Shown: positions 8,399 to 17,044 of the stretch, piece by piece
Layout: each line of letters starts with the position of its first letter
How positions within the stretch are numbered: the stretch's first letter is position 1
Origin: CAVVST01 sp963750995
GTDB lineage: Bacteria > Acidobacteriota > Vicinamibacteria > Vicinamibacterales > UBA2999
Direction: 5' to 3'
DNA: 64,000 nucleotides
NCBI GenBank assembly: GCA_963750995.1
Contig: CAVVST010000003.1
Location: 62,001 to 126,000 of the forward strand
The notes under the pieces: generated by a model
Databases searched by the model: none
Told to the model about the DNA's origin: nothing
The model's input: the letters and a program-made list of their open reading frames with translations, nothing else
Position numbers and translations under genes: made by a program

Positions 8399-8955
8399 TT
8401 ACGAGTCATGGTTGAAGTTGTGTTCGTCGTCCCGTGGTTGAAAACCTTCGCCGCCGGGCGCCGGCTCGGTCGGCCGCGGCACCACCGGTTTTCTGGAACA
8501 GCATGTTCATGAAGAGGTACATCGGCTTGGTCTTCATCACCAGCGCGCGGGCCGGCCTGGTGGCGCTGGCGTTGTGATGCTGGTGCACGCAGTTGTTGTG
8601 GACGACCACCGCGTCGCCGGCTTTCCAGTCGTAGCGGATGCCGTCGTGAATCTCGTAGCCTTCGCCGTCGAGGATGTAGAACGCCGCCTCGTTGACGTGT
8701 CCGTGCTTCTGATTCTTGCCGTTCGGGCGCGTATTCCTCGAGATGGATGTGCAGGGTCTGGCCCATCCCGTCGATCGGCTCCATGTAGTGGCGGCTGAAC
8801 GCCTGCGGGCCGTCGTTGAACTTCAGTTCCTTGCCGCGGATGACGCGCGGTATCGAGCGGAGCCGGGCGAGCTCCTCCTTCAGGTTGTAGTGCCCCTCGA
8901 TCCCGCGCACGAACGTGCGCGGCTTCTTGCTGGTGAAATGTGATTCCTTACCCAT
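8399..8955 (-). CDS. cupin domain protein, frameshifted
   Basis: The N-terminal part from ATG 8955 and the C-terminal part in another frame match the intact neighbour at 11276 almost residue for residue. One shift near 8732 (an extra base at CCCGAACGG) and another near 8490 must be corrected to read through to the TAA at 8399. The rebuilt protein is about 185 residues, with a cupin core (AAFYILDGEGYEIHDG, then HNNCVHQHHN) and a tail ending NFNHDS. Its start overlaps the stop of the upstream binding-protein gene by 8 bases. Both indels are in GC-rich runs, so sequencing error is as likely as decay. Confidence 0.65.
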
Positions 8956-10024
8956 TGACGTCCCTTTGCACCGGCTGGCCCCGCAGGAAGATCTCGGACC
9001 AGAGCTTCGACCACTTGGCGTCCTCGTCGAGCGTGATCACCGGATCGATCATCGCGAACGGAAAATCGTTCAGCGGCGAGTCGACCGCGCGGCTCGCGGG
9101 CACGCGGTTGCGCGCCTTCAGGATCAGCTGTCCCTCGCGCGACAGGATGAAATCGGCAAACAGCAGCGCCGCGTACGGATGCTGGGCGCGCCTGGCGACG
9201 CCGATGGCGTTGGGACGCCCGAACGTCGGCGTCAGCGCCTTCCACTTGATCGGCGCGCCCTGGACCGCCACGCGCTCGGCGTTGTGGTTGTAGATATTCG
9301 CCGCGATCGGGATCTCGCCGGAGGCAACGAGCTGCCCCACCAGCGTGTGGCCGCTCCGCACCTGCGGCTTCGCTGCCGCCAGCTTGCGGAAATAGGCGAG
9401 GCCGCTCTGCTCGCCCATGTTCTTGACCATCGCCCCGAACCAGTCGACGTCGCCCGCCTCGATGCCAATCCGGCCGACGAACCGCGGGTGCAGCAGGTCG
9501 TTGTAGGAACCGGGCACCTCTTCCGGCTTCACCAGGCGCGTGTTGTAGCCGATGGTGAAGAAGTTGAAGCGGTCGGCGACGTAGTGGCGGTGCTTCGCGA
9601 AACGCCGCCGGCGGCAGATCGACAAAGCTCGGGCTGCGGAACTCCTCCAGCAGCTGTTCGCGGTAGAGCGCTTCCATCTCGGGACCGTTGGTCTCGATCA
9701 CGTCGAAGGCAAAGCGCCCCGCGCGCGCTTCCGCGACCGCGCGCTGCACCACGCGTTCGCTGCTCGACCGCCACAGCTGCGTCTTGACGCCGTATTTCTT
9801 TTCGAACGCGGCCGTCAGGGGAACCGAGTCCTGCGTGTTCAGCGAGGTATAGATGGCGACGACGCCTTCGCTTGCGCGCGCCCGCGAGCACGCGCGCCTC
9901 GCGGTCGGCGGCCTCGAGCATGTAGACCGCGCGATGCGGCGAGCCGGCTGCGCGCGCGCGTGCGGCTGGCGCTGCAAGCAGCGCCAGCAAGAAGGCGCGC
10001 GGCGGTTACGATGGTGTCGTTCAC
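8948..10024 (-). CDS. ABC transporter substrate-binding protein, iron/polyamine family (3 of 3), frameshifted
   Basis: The reading frame breaks at about 9986, 9885 and 9610. The joined product (about 358 residues) has a signal peptide, an early VVAIYTSLNTQDSVPLTAAF segment, the NDLLHPRFVGRIGIEAGD hinge and a C-terminal FADFILSREGQLILKA helix, as in the two paralogues at 4924 and 6004. GTG 10024 overlaps the stop of the upstream cupin by 4 bases. That GTG, and the cupin tail, lie in a copy of the composite repeat. Three indels in one gene point to assembly errors, although a pseudogene is possible. Confidence 0.65.
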
Positions 10025-10060
10025 GCTTCCAGGTTCTCGCTGCTCGGTTCGTGTTCACGG
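10018..10060. repeat. composite-repeat arm, copy 2
   Basis: Read on the minus strand, this is the conserved arm of the composite repeat. It encodes the last 11 residues of the cupin ending at 10021 (EHEPSSENLEA) and supplies the GTG start of the binding protein at 10024. Confidence 0.75.
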
Positions 10061-10677
10061 TTCAGCGCGTCGGCCGCTACGCGGCCACGGAGATATGCGT
10101 CGACGATCTCGCCGTTCAGGACCACCGCAGGGTCGTATTCGGGCGCGTTCTCGAGCTGTTCGAGATCGTTCAAGCCGCAGGCCTTGAAGATCCGGTTGAT
10201 CACCGAGATCAGCCGCACCGGCTTGTCGGCGCTGGCGTTGTAATGCTGATGAATGGTGTTGGGCGGGACATAGATCACGTCGCCCGCTTCCCATTCGTAG
10301 CGTTTCACCTCGGCCTGCGGCGTCCAGTGATAGGTGTCGGTGATCTCTACGTCGCAGTCCTGGTGCAGGTCATAGCCCTGTCCCTCCAGAACGTAGAGGC
10401 ACTCCTCGGCGAGATGACGATGCTTCCCTGACCGGCTGCCGGGCGGGATGATCTGCATGTAGGCGTCCACGGTCTCCATGCGCGTGTTCATCGCCTCGTT
10501 GATCAGGTGCTTCAACAGCCCCTGCCGCGACATCTCCCACGGCATCTCTTCGGGATGGATGACCTTCTTGCGCTTGGCATTCCGCGCCGGCGCCGTCGAG
10601 GCATCGTCCAGCAGCGCCTGGTAGAACTTCTGGTTCGCGGTGCCCTGCCGCCACGCTTTTGATTCACTCCACGCCAT
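10021..10677 (-). CDS. cupin domain protein with repeat-derived tail
   Basis: The 218-residue protein has one cupin domain, with SGKHRHLAEECLYVLEGQGYD followed by PPNTIHQHYN. The His pairs and Glu suit metal binding. Its N-terminal third (KKVIHPEEMPWEMSRQGLLKHL) is helical and resembles cupins found in aromatic-acid gene clusters. The last 11 residues are encoded by the intergenic composite repeat, so the original stop codon was probably lost or moved. It lies between another cupin gene and a frameshifted binding protein, all leftward. Confidence 0.8.
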   Translation of the reverse strand: MAWSESKAWRQGTANQKFYQALLDDASTAPARNAKRKKVIHPEEMPWEMSRQGLLKHLINEAMNTRMETVDAYMQIIPPGSRSGKHRHLAEECLYVLEGQGYDLHQDCDVEITDTYHWTPQAEVKRYEWEAGDVIYVPPNTIHQHYNASADKPVRLISVINRIFKACGLNDLEQLENAPEYDPAVVLNGEIVDAYLRGRVAADALNREHEPSSENLEA

Positions 10678-10713
10678 GTCGTCCCCCGGTGGGTCCGCTT
10701 CGCGGAACCCACT

Positions 10714-11276
10714 CTACTCGTGGTTGAAGTTGTGCTCGTTCTTCGCGGACGCGGAAATTTTCTCCGCCCGGGGCGGCGACCGGTCGGCCGCGGCTCCACC
10801 ATCTTCTGAAACAGCATGTTCATGAACATGAACATCGGCTTCGTCTTCATGACGAGCGCGCGGGCCGGCTTCGTCGGGCTGGCGTTGAAGTGCTGGTGCA
10901 CGCAGTTGTTGTGGACGATGGCGACGTCGCCCGCCTTCCAGTCGTAGCGCACGCCGTCGTGAATCTCGTAGCCCTCGCCGTCGAGGATGTAGAACGCCGC
11001 CTCGTTCACGTGGCCGTGCTTCTGCGACTTCGCCCCCGGGCCCCACTCCTCGAGATGCAGGTGGAACATCTGCGTGATGCCGTCCTTCGGCTCGACGTAG
11101 TGCCGGCTGAAGGTCTGCGGGCCGTCGGTGAACTTGATCTCGCGCCCCTTGCGCACCCGCGGCATCGACCGCAGACGCGCGAGCTCTTCCTTCAGGTTGT
11201 AGTGCCCCTGGATCGCGCGGACGAAGACCCGGTCTTTCTTGGAGTGGTAATGCGATTCGTTCGGTTCAGACGCCAT
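10714..11276 (-). CDS. cupin domain protein, probable 3' frameshift
   Basis: Starting at ATG 11276 and overlapping the reductase stop by 11 bases, this encodes a cupin core (FYILDGEGYEIHDG, then HNNCVHQHFN) nearly identical in design to the gene at 8955. As given, the frame runs on to 10512 through the next gene with an arginine-rich tail that looks unreal. A one-base shift near 10790 brings it to a stop at 10714 with an EHNFNHE ending, matching its paralogue. The two copies are probably a tandem duplication. Confidence 0.7.
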
Positions 11277-12084
11277 ACTCGTCCAGCTGGAAGCGTTTAG
11301 GCTTGAGCGTCCGGCACACCTCGCGGTTCAGGCCGGCCTGCGGCAGGCCAAGACCGGCATTGTGCGCCATCGACTGGACGATCTCCAGGTCGTCTTCTGC
11401 CCACGCCATGGTGTTGGTGCCCCAGTGGCGGAGGACATAGTTCTCCGCGCCGGTCTGCAGCAGCGCGTTCCGCAGCAGCTCGACATCGACGCCCGATCGC
11501 TTCGCCAGCGCCAGCGCTTCGTGGTTGGCGATCAGGCATGCCCACATCACCATGTTGTTCGCCGCCTTCGCCACCTGCGCGGTGCCGATCGCGCCGGTGG
11601 GTACGATGTCTGTAGCGAAACACGGAGAGCACCGGCCTGAGCCGCTCGACGACCACCGCGTCGCCGCCGACGAATGAGAGCAGCGTGCCCTCGTCTGCCG
11701 CCGCACCGCCGCGGCACATCGTCGAATCCACGAGATGCACACCGAACGGCCGGGCCACGTCCGCGAGCTCCTGGATCGTGCGTGGGTGCACGGTCGAGAG
11801 GACCGCGACGATCGCGTCGCGCTGCAGCGATGCAGCAGGGTCTCCGCTGACACCAGATCGCGCAGCTGCCGGTCGTAGCCGACGCAGATGAGGATCGCCT
11901 CGCTGCCACTGGCGAGAGCAGCAGGGCTTTCCACCCACTGGCCTCCCCGCGCGGCGACGGCATCGCGCTTGGCGGCATCGATGTCGTAGACGATGACGGT
12001 GTAGCCCTTCCGCGCGAGGTGGCCGATGATCGGCTGGCCCATGCGCCCCGCGCCAATCACGCCGACGGTTTTGATTGTGGTCAT
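11266..12084 (-). CDS. NAD(P)-dependent 3-hydroxyisobutyrate/6-phosphogluconate dehydrogenase-family enzyme, frameshifted
   Basis: The N-terminus has a Rossmann motif GVIGAGRMGQP and the C-terminal helical domain has TAQVAKAANNMVMWA, which carries the family's catalytic Lys. Between about 11825 and 11612 the correct reading moves to another frame (DSTMCRGGAAADEGTLLSFVGG, a classic motif of the family) and then returns. Two opposite indels must therefore be repaired, giving about 272 residues. ATG 12084 overlaps the upstream ThDP gene stop by 4 bases. Beta-hydroxyacid oxidation or 2-oxo-acid semialdehyde reduction is likely; the substrate is unknown. Confidence 0.75.
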   Translation of the reverse strand: MTTIKTVGVIGAGRMGQPIIGHLARKGYTVIVYDIDAAKRDAVAARGGQWVESPAALASGSEAILICVGYDRQLRDLVSAETLLHRCSATRSSRSSRPCTHARSRSSRTWPGRSVCISWIRRCAAAVRRQTRARCSHSSAATRWSSSGSGRCSPCFATDIVPTGAIGTAQVAKAANNMVMWACLIANHEALALAKRSGVDVELLRNALLQTGAENYVLRHWGTNTMAWAEDDLEIVQSMAHNAGLGLPQAGLNREVCRTLKPKRFQLDEYGV

Positions 12085-13820
12085 CTTTTTTGTGTAATCG
12101 TGTCGAGCAGCGCGGGCTGGCCCGACTTCACCTTTGCGATCGCGCGCCTCAGTGCAGCAGGCAGATCCGCCGGCTTCTCGATCGGCCCTTCCGCGTACCA
12201 CCCCATCGACTTCGCCATTGCCGCGAAGTCTGGCGCGGGGTCCTCCAGGTCCATGCCGATGTGCGCGCGTTCGAGCGGCGTGCCGCGCAGCCGGGCCATC
12301 CGGAGCTGGTGCTCCCAGTCGTTGTAGTACGCCCGGTTGTTGTACATCACGACGAGCATCGGGATGCGGTGCTTGGCAACGACCCACAGGGCGCCGGCGT
12401 CGTACATAAGGTCGCCGTCGGGCTGCATGTCGACGACCAGGCGCTTCGCGTCACGGTGGGCGAGGGCCACGCCGATTGAGATCCCGAACTGGGTGGCCGT
12501 CCCGAGCGATCGGCCGGGATGTCGATACGGCTGGTCGAAGTCCCAGAGCTTGCGCGTCCAGTGCTCGAGCGTGCCGGCCGTGAGCACCCAGTCCTCCTGC
12601 CTGATCGCGTCCCATACCTCCGACGCCAGCCGCGGCAGCGTAATCGGACTCACCTCCCAGTCCTCCTTCGCCGCGCGCGTCCACTTCTCGCGCAGCGCCG
12701 CGCTTTTCGTCGTCGTGTCACTGACGCGCGTCTTCACTTGTGCAGCGAGCCGCGCATCCTTCGCCACGCGCGATTCGAGCATGCGCGTCAGAGCCGGAAT
12801 GGCAATCGTGGTATCTGCCAGGATGCGCAGGTCTGCGTGCAACAGGCGCTGGTAGTCGAGCGTCCAGCTCGACAGCTCGAGATCGCCGAATCCGATCTCG
12901 ATCCACTTCGCGTCCTTCGGCACGACCGACGTCACCTCGCGTGTCGCGCTCACCAGCTCGCGGGTCGGCCGCTCCCAGTCGCGCGTGTCGAGGCAGAGGA
13001 CAAGGTCCGCGTCGCGGAAGACGTCCTTCGCATGGCTCATGTTGAGCGGATGCCGCGACGGAAAGTTGAGGCGGCTGTCGACGTCGTAGACGGGAATGCC
13101 GCCCGCCTCGGCCAGCTTCACGAGCGCGTGAAATCCGTCGGCCTCGCGTCCAACGTACTCGGCGATGATGACCGGCTTCGACGCAGCCGCGATCAAATCC
13201 GCCGCCTGCTCGAGGGCCGCGGGGTCGGCGGCCATCTTCGACGGACACTTCGCGCCGCCGGCGGGCGGCATGGCCACGGCATGATCGAGCTTCTGTTCCT
13301 GCAGCCACGCGTCGTAGCAGATGTACACCGGTCCGCGCGGCTCGGTCATCATCACCGCGTAGCCGCGGGCGAACGAGTCGGGCACGCCGTCGACGGTGTG
13401 CGGCTGGTAGTCCCACTTGGTGTACGCGCGAACCGCGTCGCCCTGGTCCTGCGCGCTGTGGATCCAGTCGATCCGCGGGCGGCGCTTGGTCTCGTCCATC
13501 GGCCCGGTCGCGCCGACGATGAAGACCGGCGCGCGGTCTATGTAGGCGTAGTAGATCGCCATGTTGGCGTGCAGCAGGCCGACGAGGTTGTGCAGGATCG
13601 CCACCATCGGCTTGCCGCTCGCCTTGGCGTAGCCGTGCGCAATCTGCACTGCGGTCTCCTCGTGCTGACAGACCAGCATCGCCGGGCGATTGCCGCCGTA
13701 GTTCACGATCGAGTCGTGCAGGCCGCGGTAGCTGGCGCCGGGATTCAGCGCCGCGTAAGGGAGGTCATAGGCGTGAAGGAGATCGACGATGACATCTGAG
13801 GCCCACCGGTCATTTGCCAT
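12081..13820 (-). CDS. thiamine-diphosphate-dependent enzyme, acetolactate synthase-like
   Basis: The 579-residue cytoplasmic protein has the catalytic Glu in QHEETAV (E54), a central Rossmann-like domain and a ThDP site in which GDG is replaced by PDGD near residue 466, followed by MYNN. Unlike the enzyme at 630, it has no export signal. It overlaps the dehydrogenase gene by 4 bases (ATGA), which suggests that the product of 2-oxo-acid decarboxylation or carboligation is passed to the dehydrogenase. The changed cofactor motif and the operon partner make classical acetolactate synthesis unlikely. Confidence 0.8.
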   Translation of the reverse strand: MANDRWASDVIVDLLHAYDLPYAALNPGASYRGLHDSIVNYGGNRPAMLVCQHEETAVQIAHGYAKASGKPMVAILHNLVGLLHANMAIYYAYIDRAPVFIVGATGPMDETKRRPRIDWIHSAQDQGDAVRAYTKWDYQPHTVDGVPDSFARGYAVMMTEPRGPVYICYDAWLQEQKLDHAVAMPPAGGAKCPSKMAADPAALEQAADLIAAASKPVIIAEYVGREADGFHALVKLAEAGGIPVYDVDSRLNFPSRHPLNMSHAKDVFRDADLVLCLDTRDWERPTRELVSATREVTSVVPKDAKWIEIGFGDLELSSWTLDYQRLLHADLRILADTTIAIPALTRMLESRVAKDARLAAQVKTRVSDTTTKSAALREKWTRAAKEDWEVSPITLPRLASEVWDAIRQEDWVLTAGTLEHWTRKLWDFDQPYRHPGRSLGTATQFGISIGVALAHRDAKRLVVDMQPDGDLMYDAGALWVVAKHRIPMLVVMYNNRAYYNDWEHQLRMARLRGTPLERAHIGMDLEDPAPDFAAMAKSMGWYAEGPIEKPADLPAALRRAIAKVKSGQPALLDTITQKR

Positions 13821-13924
13821 CTACTGGAATATCCTTCCCGCATACTCCGGCCGCTCTGTTGTCGCGGCCGTCAAATCGTGCTCCAAGGCTTGGCAGGAGT
13901 CGTAATCCATCAGTTCGACCTCCC

Positions 13925-15103
13925 CTATGAAACCTTGAGCACGACGCACTTCTCCGGGTCGAGCTGCACGAAGATGGCTTCGCCGACCTTCGTCCGCAGC
14001 GTGGGATGCTGCCGCGACAGCAGCGTTCGGCCGGCGACCGTGACCTGGAAGTCGACCGCTTCTCCAAGAAACACTTTTTGCTCGACGTGTCCTTCCCAGA
14101 CGTTCTCGCCCGCCGGGCGCGTTTCGGACAGCTCGACGTCCTCGGGACGGACCGAGATTGCGACGCGATCGTCCGGCCGCAGGTCCTGATCAATCGTCGC
14201 AGTTACGTCGCCAAGCTCCGTTCCAATTCTGGCGGGGCGAGCCACGGCACCCCACCGCTCAGGCGCGGTGGGGACCCCGCCCGAAGGCTCGCCACCCGAA
14301 CCCGCAGGGTTCGCGTCACACGCGACGACGACTCCGTCGATGAAATTCGTGTTGCCGACGAAGTCGGCCACGAACTGGTTGGCCGGGCGTTCGTAGATCT
14401 CGCGCGGTGTGCCGATCTGCTGGATCCGGCCCTCGTGCATCACCGCAATCTGGTGCGACAGGGCGAGCGCTTCCGACTGATCGTGCGTCACGTACACCGT
14501 CGTGATTCTCAGCTCGCGCTGCAGGCGCTTCAGCTCGAACCGCATCTTCTCGCGCAGCTTGGCGTCGAGGTTCGACAACGGCTCGTCCAGGAGCAGCAGC
14601 GCCGGCTCCATCACCAGCGCCCGCGCGAGCGCCAGCCGCTGCTGCTGCCCGCCCGACAATGTCGTCGCCTCGCGCTCGGCCAGGTGGTTGAGCTGCACCG
14701 CGGTCAGCACGTTCATCACCTTGTCCCGGATACCCGCGCGCGAATGGCGGCCGTTGCCGACTTCGAGCGGGAACGCCGCGTTCTGGAACACGTTCATGTG
14801 CGGCCAGATGGCGTACGACTGGAACACCATCCCGAAGCCGCGGCGGTTCGGCGCGATGAACACCCCCTTCGCCGACGAAAAGACCACGCGATCGTTGACC
14901 GCGATCTCACCCGCCCGGGGCCGCTCCAGTCCCGCAATCGACCGCAGCGTCGTCGTCTTGCCGCAGCCGCTCGGGCCGAGCAACGTGAACAGCCGACCCT
15001 CGGGCACGGTGAAGGTGACGTCCTGCGCCGCCTTCACGGCGTCGCCCTTCGGCGTGGCGTATTCGGTGAAGAGGCCTTCGACTCTAAGCACGGCGTCGTT
15101 CAC
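13925..15103 (-). CDS. ABC transporter ATP-binding protein (FbpC/PotA type)
   Basis: The 392-residue protein has Walker A GPSGCGKT (43-50), signature LSGGQ (148-152), Walker B LLLLDEP (168-174), a switch His in VTHDQSEA and a C-terminal TOBE region with SVRPEDVEL. It would power uptake by the permease at 15302 with the binding proteins at 4924-10024. A palindromic repeat (14236-14313) is inserted in frame in the TOBE region and adds a Gly/Pro/Ala-rich stretch not expected in the family. GTG 15103 lies in the composite repeat; GTG 15091 just before LRVEGLF may be the original start. Confidence 0.85.
   Translation of the reverse strand: MNDAVLRVEGLFTEYATPKGDAVKAAQDVTFTVPEGRLFTLLGPSGCGKTTTLRSIAGLERPRAGEIAVNDRVVFSSAKGVFIAPNRRGFGMVFQSYAIWPHMNVFQNAAFPLEVGNGRHSRAGIRDKVMNVLTAVQLNHLAEREATTLSGGQQQRLALARALVMEPALLLLDEPLSNLDAKLREKMRFELKRLQRELRITTVYVTHDQSEALALSHQIAVMHEGRIQQIGTPREIYERPANQFVADFVGNTNFIDGVVVACDANPAGSGGEPSGGVPTAPERWGAVARPARIGTELGDVTATIDQDLRPDDRVAISVRPEDVELSETRPAGENVWEGHVEQKVFLGEAVDFQVTVAGRTLLSRQHPTLRTKVGEAIFVQLDPEKCVVLKVS
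14236..14313. repeat. palindromic repeat inserted inside a coding sequence
   Basis: The outer arms GGCGAGCC (14236-14243) and GGCTCGCC (14286-14293) enclose a perfect 9-base stem, CCCCACCGC (14250-14258) with GCGGTGGGG (14265-14273). A small hairpin CGAACCC-GCA-GGGTTCG follows. It keeps the reading frame of the ABC ATPase gene. Confidence 0.75.
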
Positions 15104-15290
15104 GCTTCCGGGTTCTCACTGCTCGGTTCGTGTTCAGGTTCGGGGTTCGGTGCTCGGTTCGGTCGTTCGCGTTCCTGGTTCGGGTCCGCCTGAAGGTGGA
15201 CACTACGTACGCGTTCGTAGTGTCCGGCTTTAGCCGGACTGAACCTGAACACGAACTGAGAACCGAGAACCCCGAAGTGTGAACGACGGT
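15098..15290. repeat. composite repeat element, copy 3 (complete inverted repeat)
   Basis: Two copies of the conserved arm face each other (15098-15140 and 15245-15290). They enclose GTTC-rich sequence, a GTCCGCC palindrome near 15187-15204 and a GTCCGGC palindrome near 15218-15237. It fills the gap between the permease and ATPase genes and supplies the GTG at 15103. Confidence 0.8.
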
Positions 15291-15301
15291 CCTCATGAAT
15301 T

Positions 15302-17044
15302 CTATTCTTTGACCCCGTAGCGGCGCCCAAGCCACTGGGCGATCAGGACGAGGACGAACAGCGCGGTGATGAACATCACGCCCAGCGCGGAGAGCTCCAC
15401 GTACTGGCCGTTCTCCCACAGCTCCCAGATGGTGATTGAGATGACCTGCGTGTCCGGACTGTACAGAAGGATGGACGTCGACAGCTCGCGGATCGACACG
15501 ATCATCACGTAGATCCAGCCTGCCAGCAGGCCCGGCTTCAGCAGCGGCAGGATGACGCGCCGGAAGGTCGTGCTCCATGACGCGCCGCTCATCGCCGCCG
15601 ACTCCTCGAGCTCCTGGTGAATCTGCAGCATCGACGAGGTGTTGTAGCGCAGCCCGTACGGCATGAAGCGCGTCACGTACGCGATCAGCATGATCCACAT
15701 CGTCCCGTACACGCCGATGTCCACGTTCAGATAGAAGATCATGATCGACAACCCGAGGACGAGGCCCGGGAAGACCATCGGCAGCGACGCGATGTTGTCG
15801 AGCAGCCAGCGGCCGCGGATCCGGGTCTTGACGACGATCCAGCAGATCACCGACGTGACGAGCATGACGATGGTCGCCGCCGTGAACGAGAGCATCACGC
15901 TGTTCATCACCGTGCGCGGCAGGTTCGGGTAGCTGAGGATGAACCGGTACGGATCGAGCGTGAGGTTGCCGAGCGCCTCCATCGACGGCACGGCGTAGAA
16001 CCGCTGGAACGACGACCACAGCAGCACGGAGAACGGCAGGATGACGATCAGCAGGAAGTAGACGACGAAGATCGCCGCCGTAAACCAGCGCCAGCCGCCA
16101 AGATCAATCTGCCGCGGACGGAACGCCTTGCCGGTGACCGTCGCGTAGCGGGAACCGCGGCTCGACAGCCGCGACACGAAATACACGCCGATCGTCGTAA
16201 TGCCGAGCAACGCCACCGCGTACGCCGAGGCGAGCCCGACGAGGCTGGGATACCGATGCACCGCCTGGTAGATAGCGGACGTGAAGACTTCGATGCCGTT
16301 CGGAAGGCCGAGCAGCGCCGGCACTTCGAATGACTCGATCGCGCGGACGAACAGGATCAGCAGCGTCGCGACGATCGCCGGCCAGGTCAGCCTGAGGGTG
16401 ACGCGCCAGACGACCTGGAGGATGTTCGCGCCGCTCATCGTCGCCGATTCCTCGAATGACGGATCCATCGCGCGGAACGCGGCCGTCATCAGCAGGAACG
16501 CCATCGGCGAGTAGTGCAGGCCGTCCACCCAGATCATCCCGGCGAGCGAGTAGATGTTGAAGAGCGGCTCGTCGAGACCGACCCATCCCTGCAGCACGAG
16601 ATTGATGATGCCGATCTGCGGACTGGCGAGCAGGATCCACGAGATCGTGAACAGGATGGACGGGATGACGAGCGGGATGATCGACAGCGCGAAGAAGAGC
16701 GCCTTGAACGGCGTATTGGTGCGCTCGTTCATCCACGCCAGCGCGGTGCCGAGCAGGAACGCGAAGATCGACGTGCCCGCCGCAAACTGCAGCGACGTCC
16801 AGAACAGGCGCAGCGTCTCGGCGCTGCCGTAGGCGGCGGCGTAGTTGCCGAGCGTGAAGACGGCATCGACGGCAGCCGTCTGCGGTGTGCGGAAGCTTTG
16901 CCAGAGCAGGAACCCGAGCGGGATCACCGCGATGTACACGGTGAAGGCGACGCAGGCGCCGATTACGACCCATTTCCAATCGAACTTCGGGTAGCCCGGT
17001 AGCTCGGTAGCTTGGTAGCTGGGGATCGCGCTACCGGTGGGCAT
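15302..17044 (-). CDS. ABC transporter permease with two fused membrane domains (FbpB type)
   Basis: The 580-residue inner-membrane protein has about 12 membrane segments in two homologous halves. Each half has an EAA-type loop that docks to the ATPase (EESATMSGANILQ and EESAAMSGASWST). This layout is typical of ferric-iron, thiamine or phosphonate importers. The first 18 residues (GSAIPSYQATELPGYP region) are encoded by a GCTACC tandem repeat, so the start at 17044, overlapping the eutA-like stop by 14 bases, may have been extended by that repeat. The ATPase gene follows downstream after the composite repeat. Confidence 0.85.
   Translation of the reverse strand: MPTGSAIPSYQATELPGYPKFDWKWVVIGACVAFTVYIAVIPLGFLLWQSFRTPQTAAVDAVFTLGNYAAAYGSAETLRLFWTSLQFAAGTSIFAFLLGTALAWMNERTNTPFKALFFALSIIPLVIPSILFTISWILLASPQIGIINLVLQGWVGLDEPLFNIYSLAGMIWVDGLHYSPMAFLLMTAAFRAMDPSFEESATMSGANILQVVWRVTLRLTWPAIVATLLILFVRAIESFEVPALLGLPNGIEVFTSAIYQAVHRYPSLVGLASAYAVALLGITTIGVYFVSRLSSRGSRYATVTGKAFRPRQIDLGGWRWFTAAIFVVYFLLIVILPFSVLLWSSFQRFYAVPSMEALGNLTLDPYRFILSYPNLPRTVMNSVMLSFTAATIVMLVTSVICWIVVKTRIRGRWLLDNIASLPMVFPGLVLGLSIMIFYLNVDIGVYGTMWIMLIAYVTRFMPYGLRYNTSSMLQIHQELEESAAMSGASWSTTFRRVILPLLKPGLLAGWIYVMIVSIRELSTSILLYSPDTQVISITIWELWENGQYVELSALGVMFITALFVLVLIAQWLGRRYGVKE
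16985..17036. repeat. GCTACC tandem repeat in the permease 5' end
   Basis: Read on the minus strand, GCTACC-type octamers repeat four to five times (GCTACCAA, GCTACCGA, GCTACCGG, GCTACCCG). They encode a SYQATELPGYP-like peptide at the permease N-terminus. Confidence 0.65.

Noticed and set aside
10512..10714. C-terminal extension of the cupin starting at 11276
   Set aside because: It is Arg/Thr-rich and overlaps the next cupin gene; the paralogue shows the true ending lies near 10714 after a one-base shift.
14006..15193. Plus-strand ORF of 395 codons
   Set aside because: It is a shadow of the ABC ATPase, whose Walker motifs fix the coding strand.
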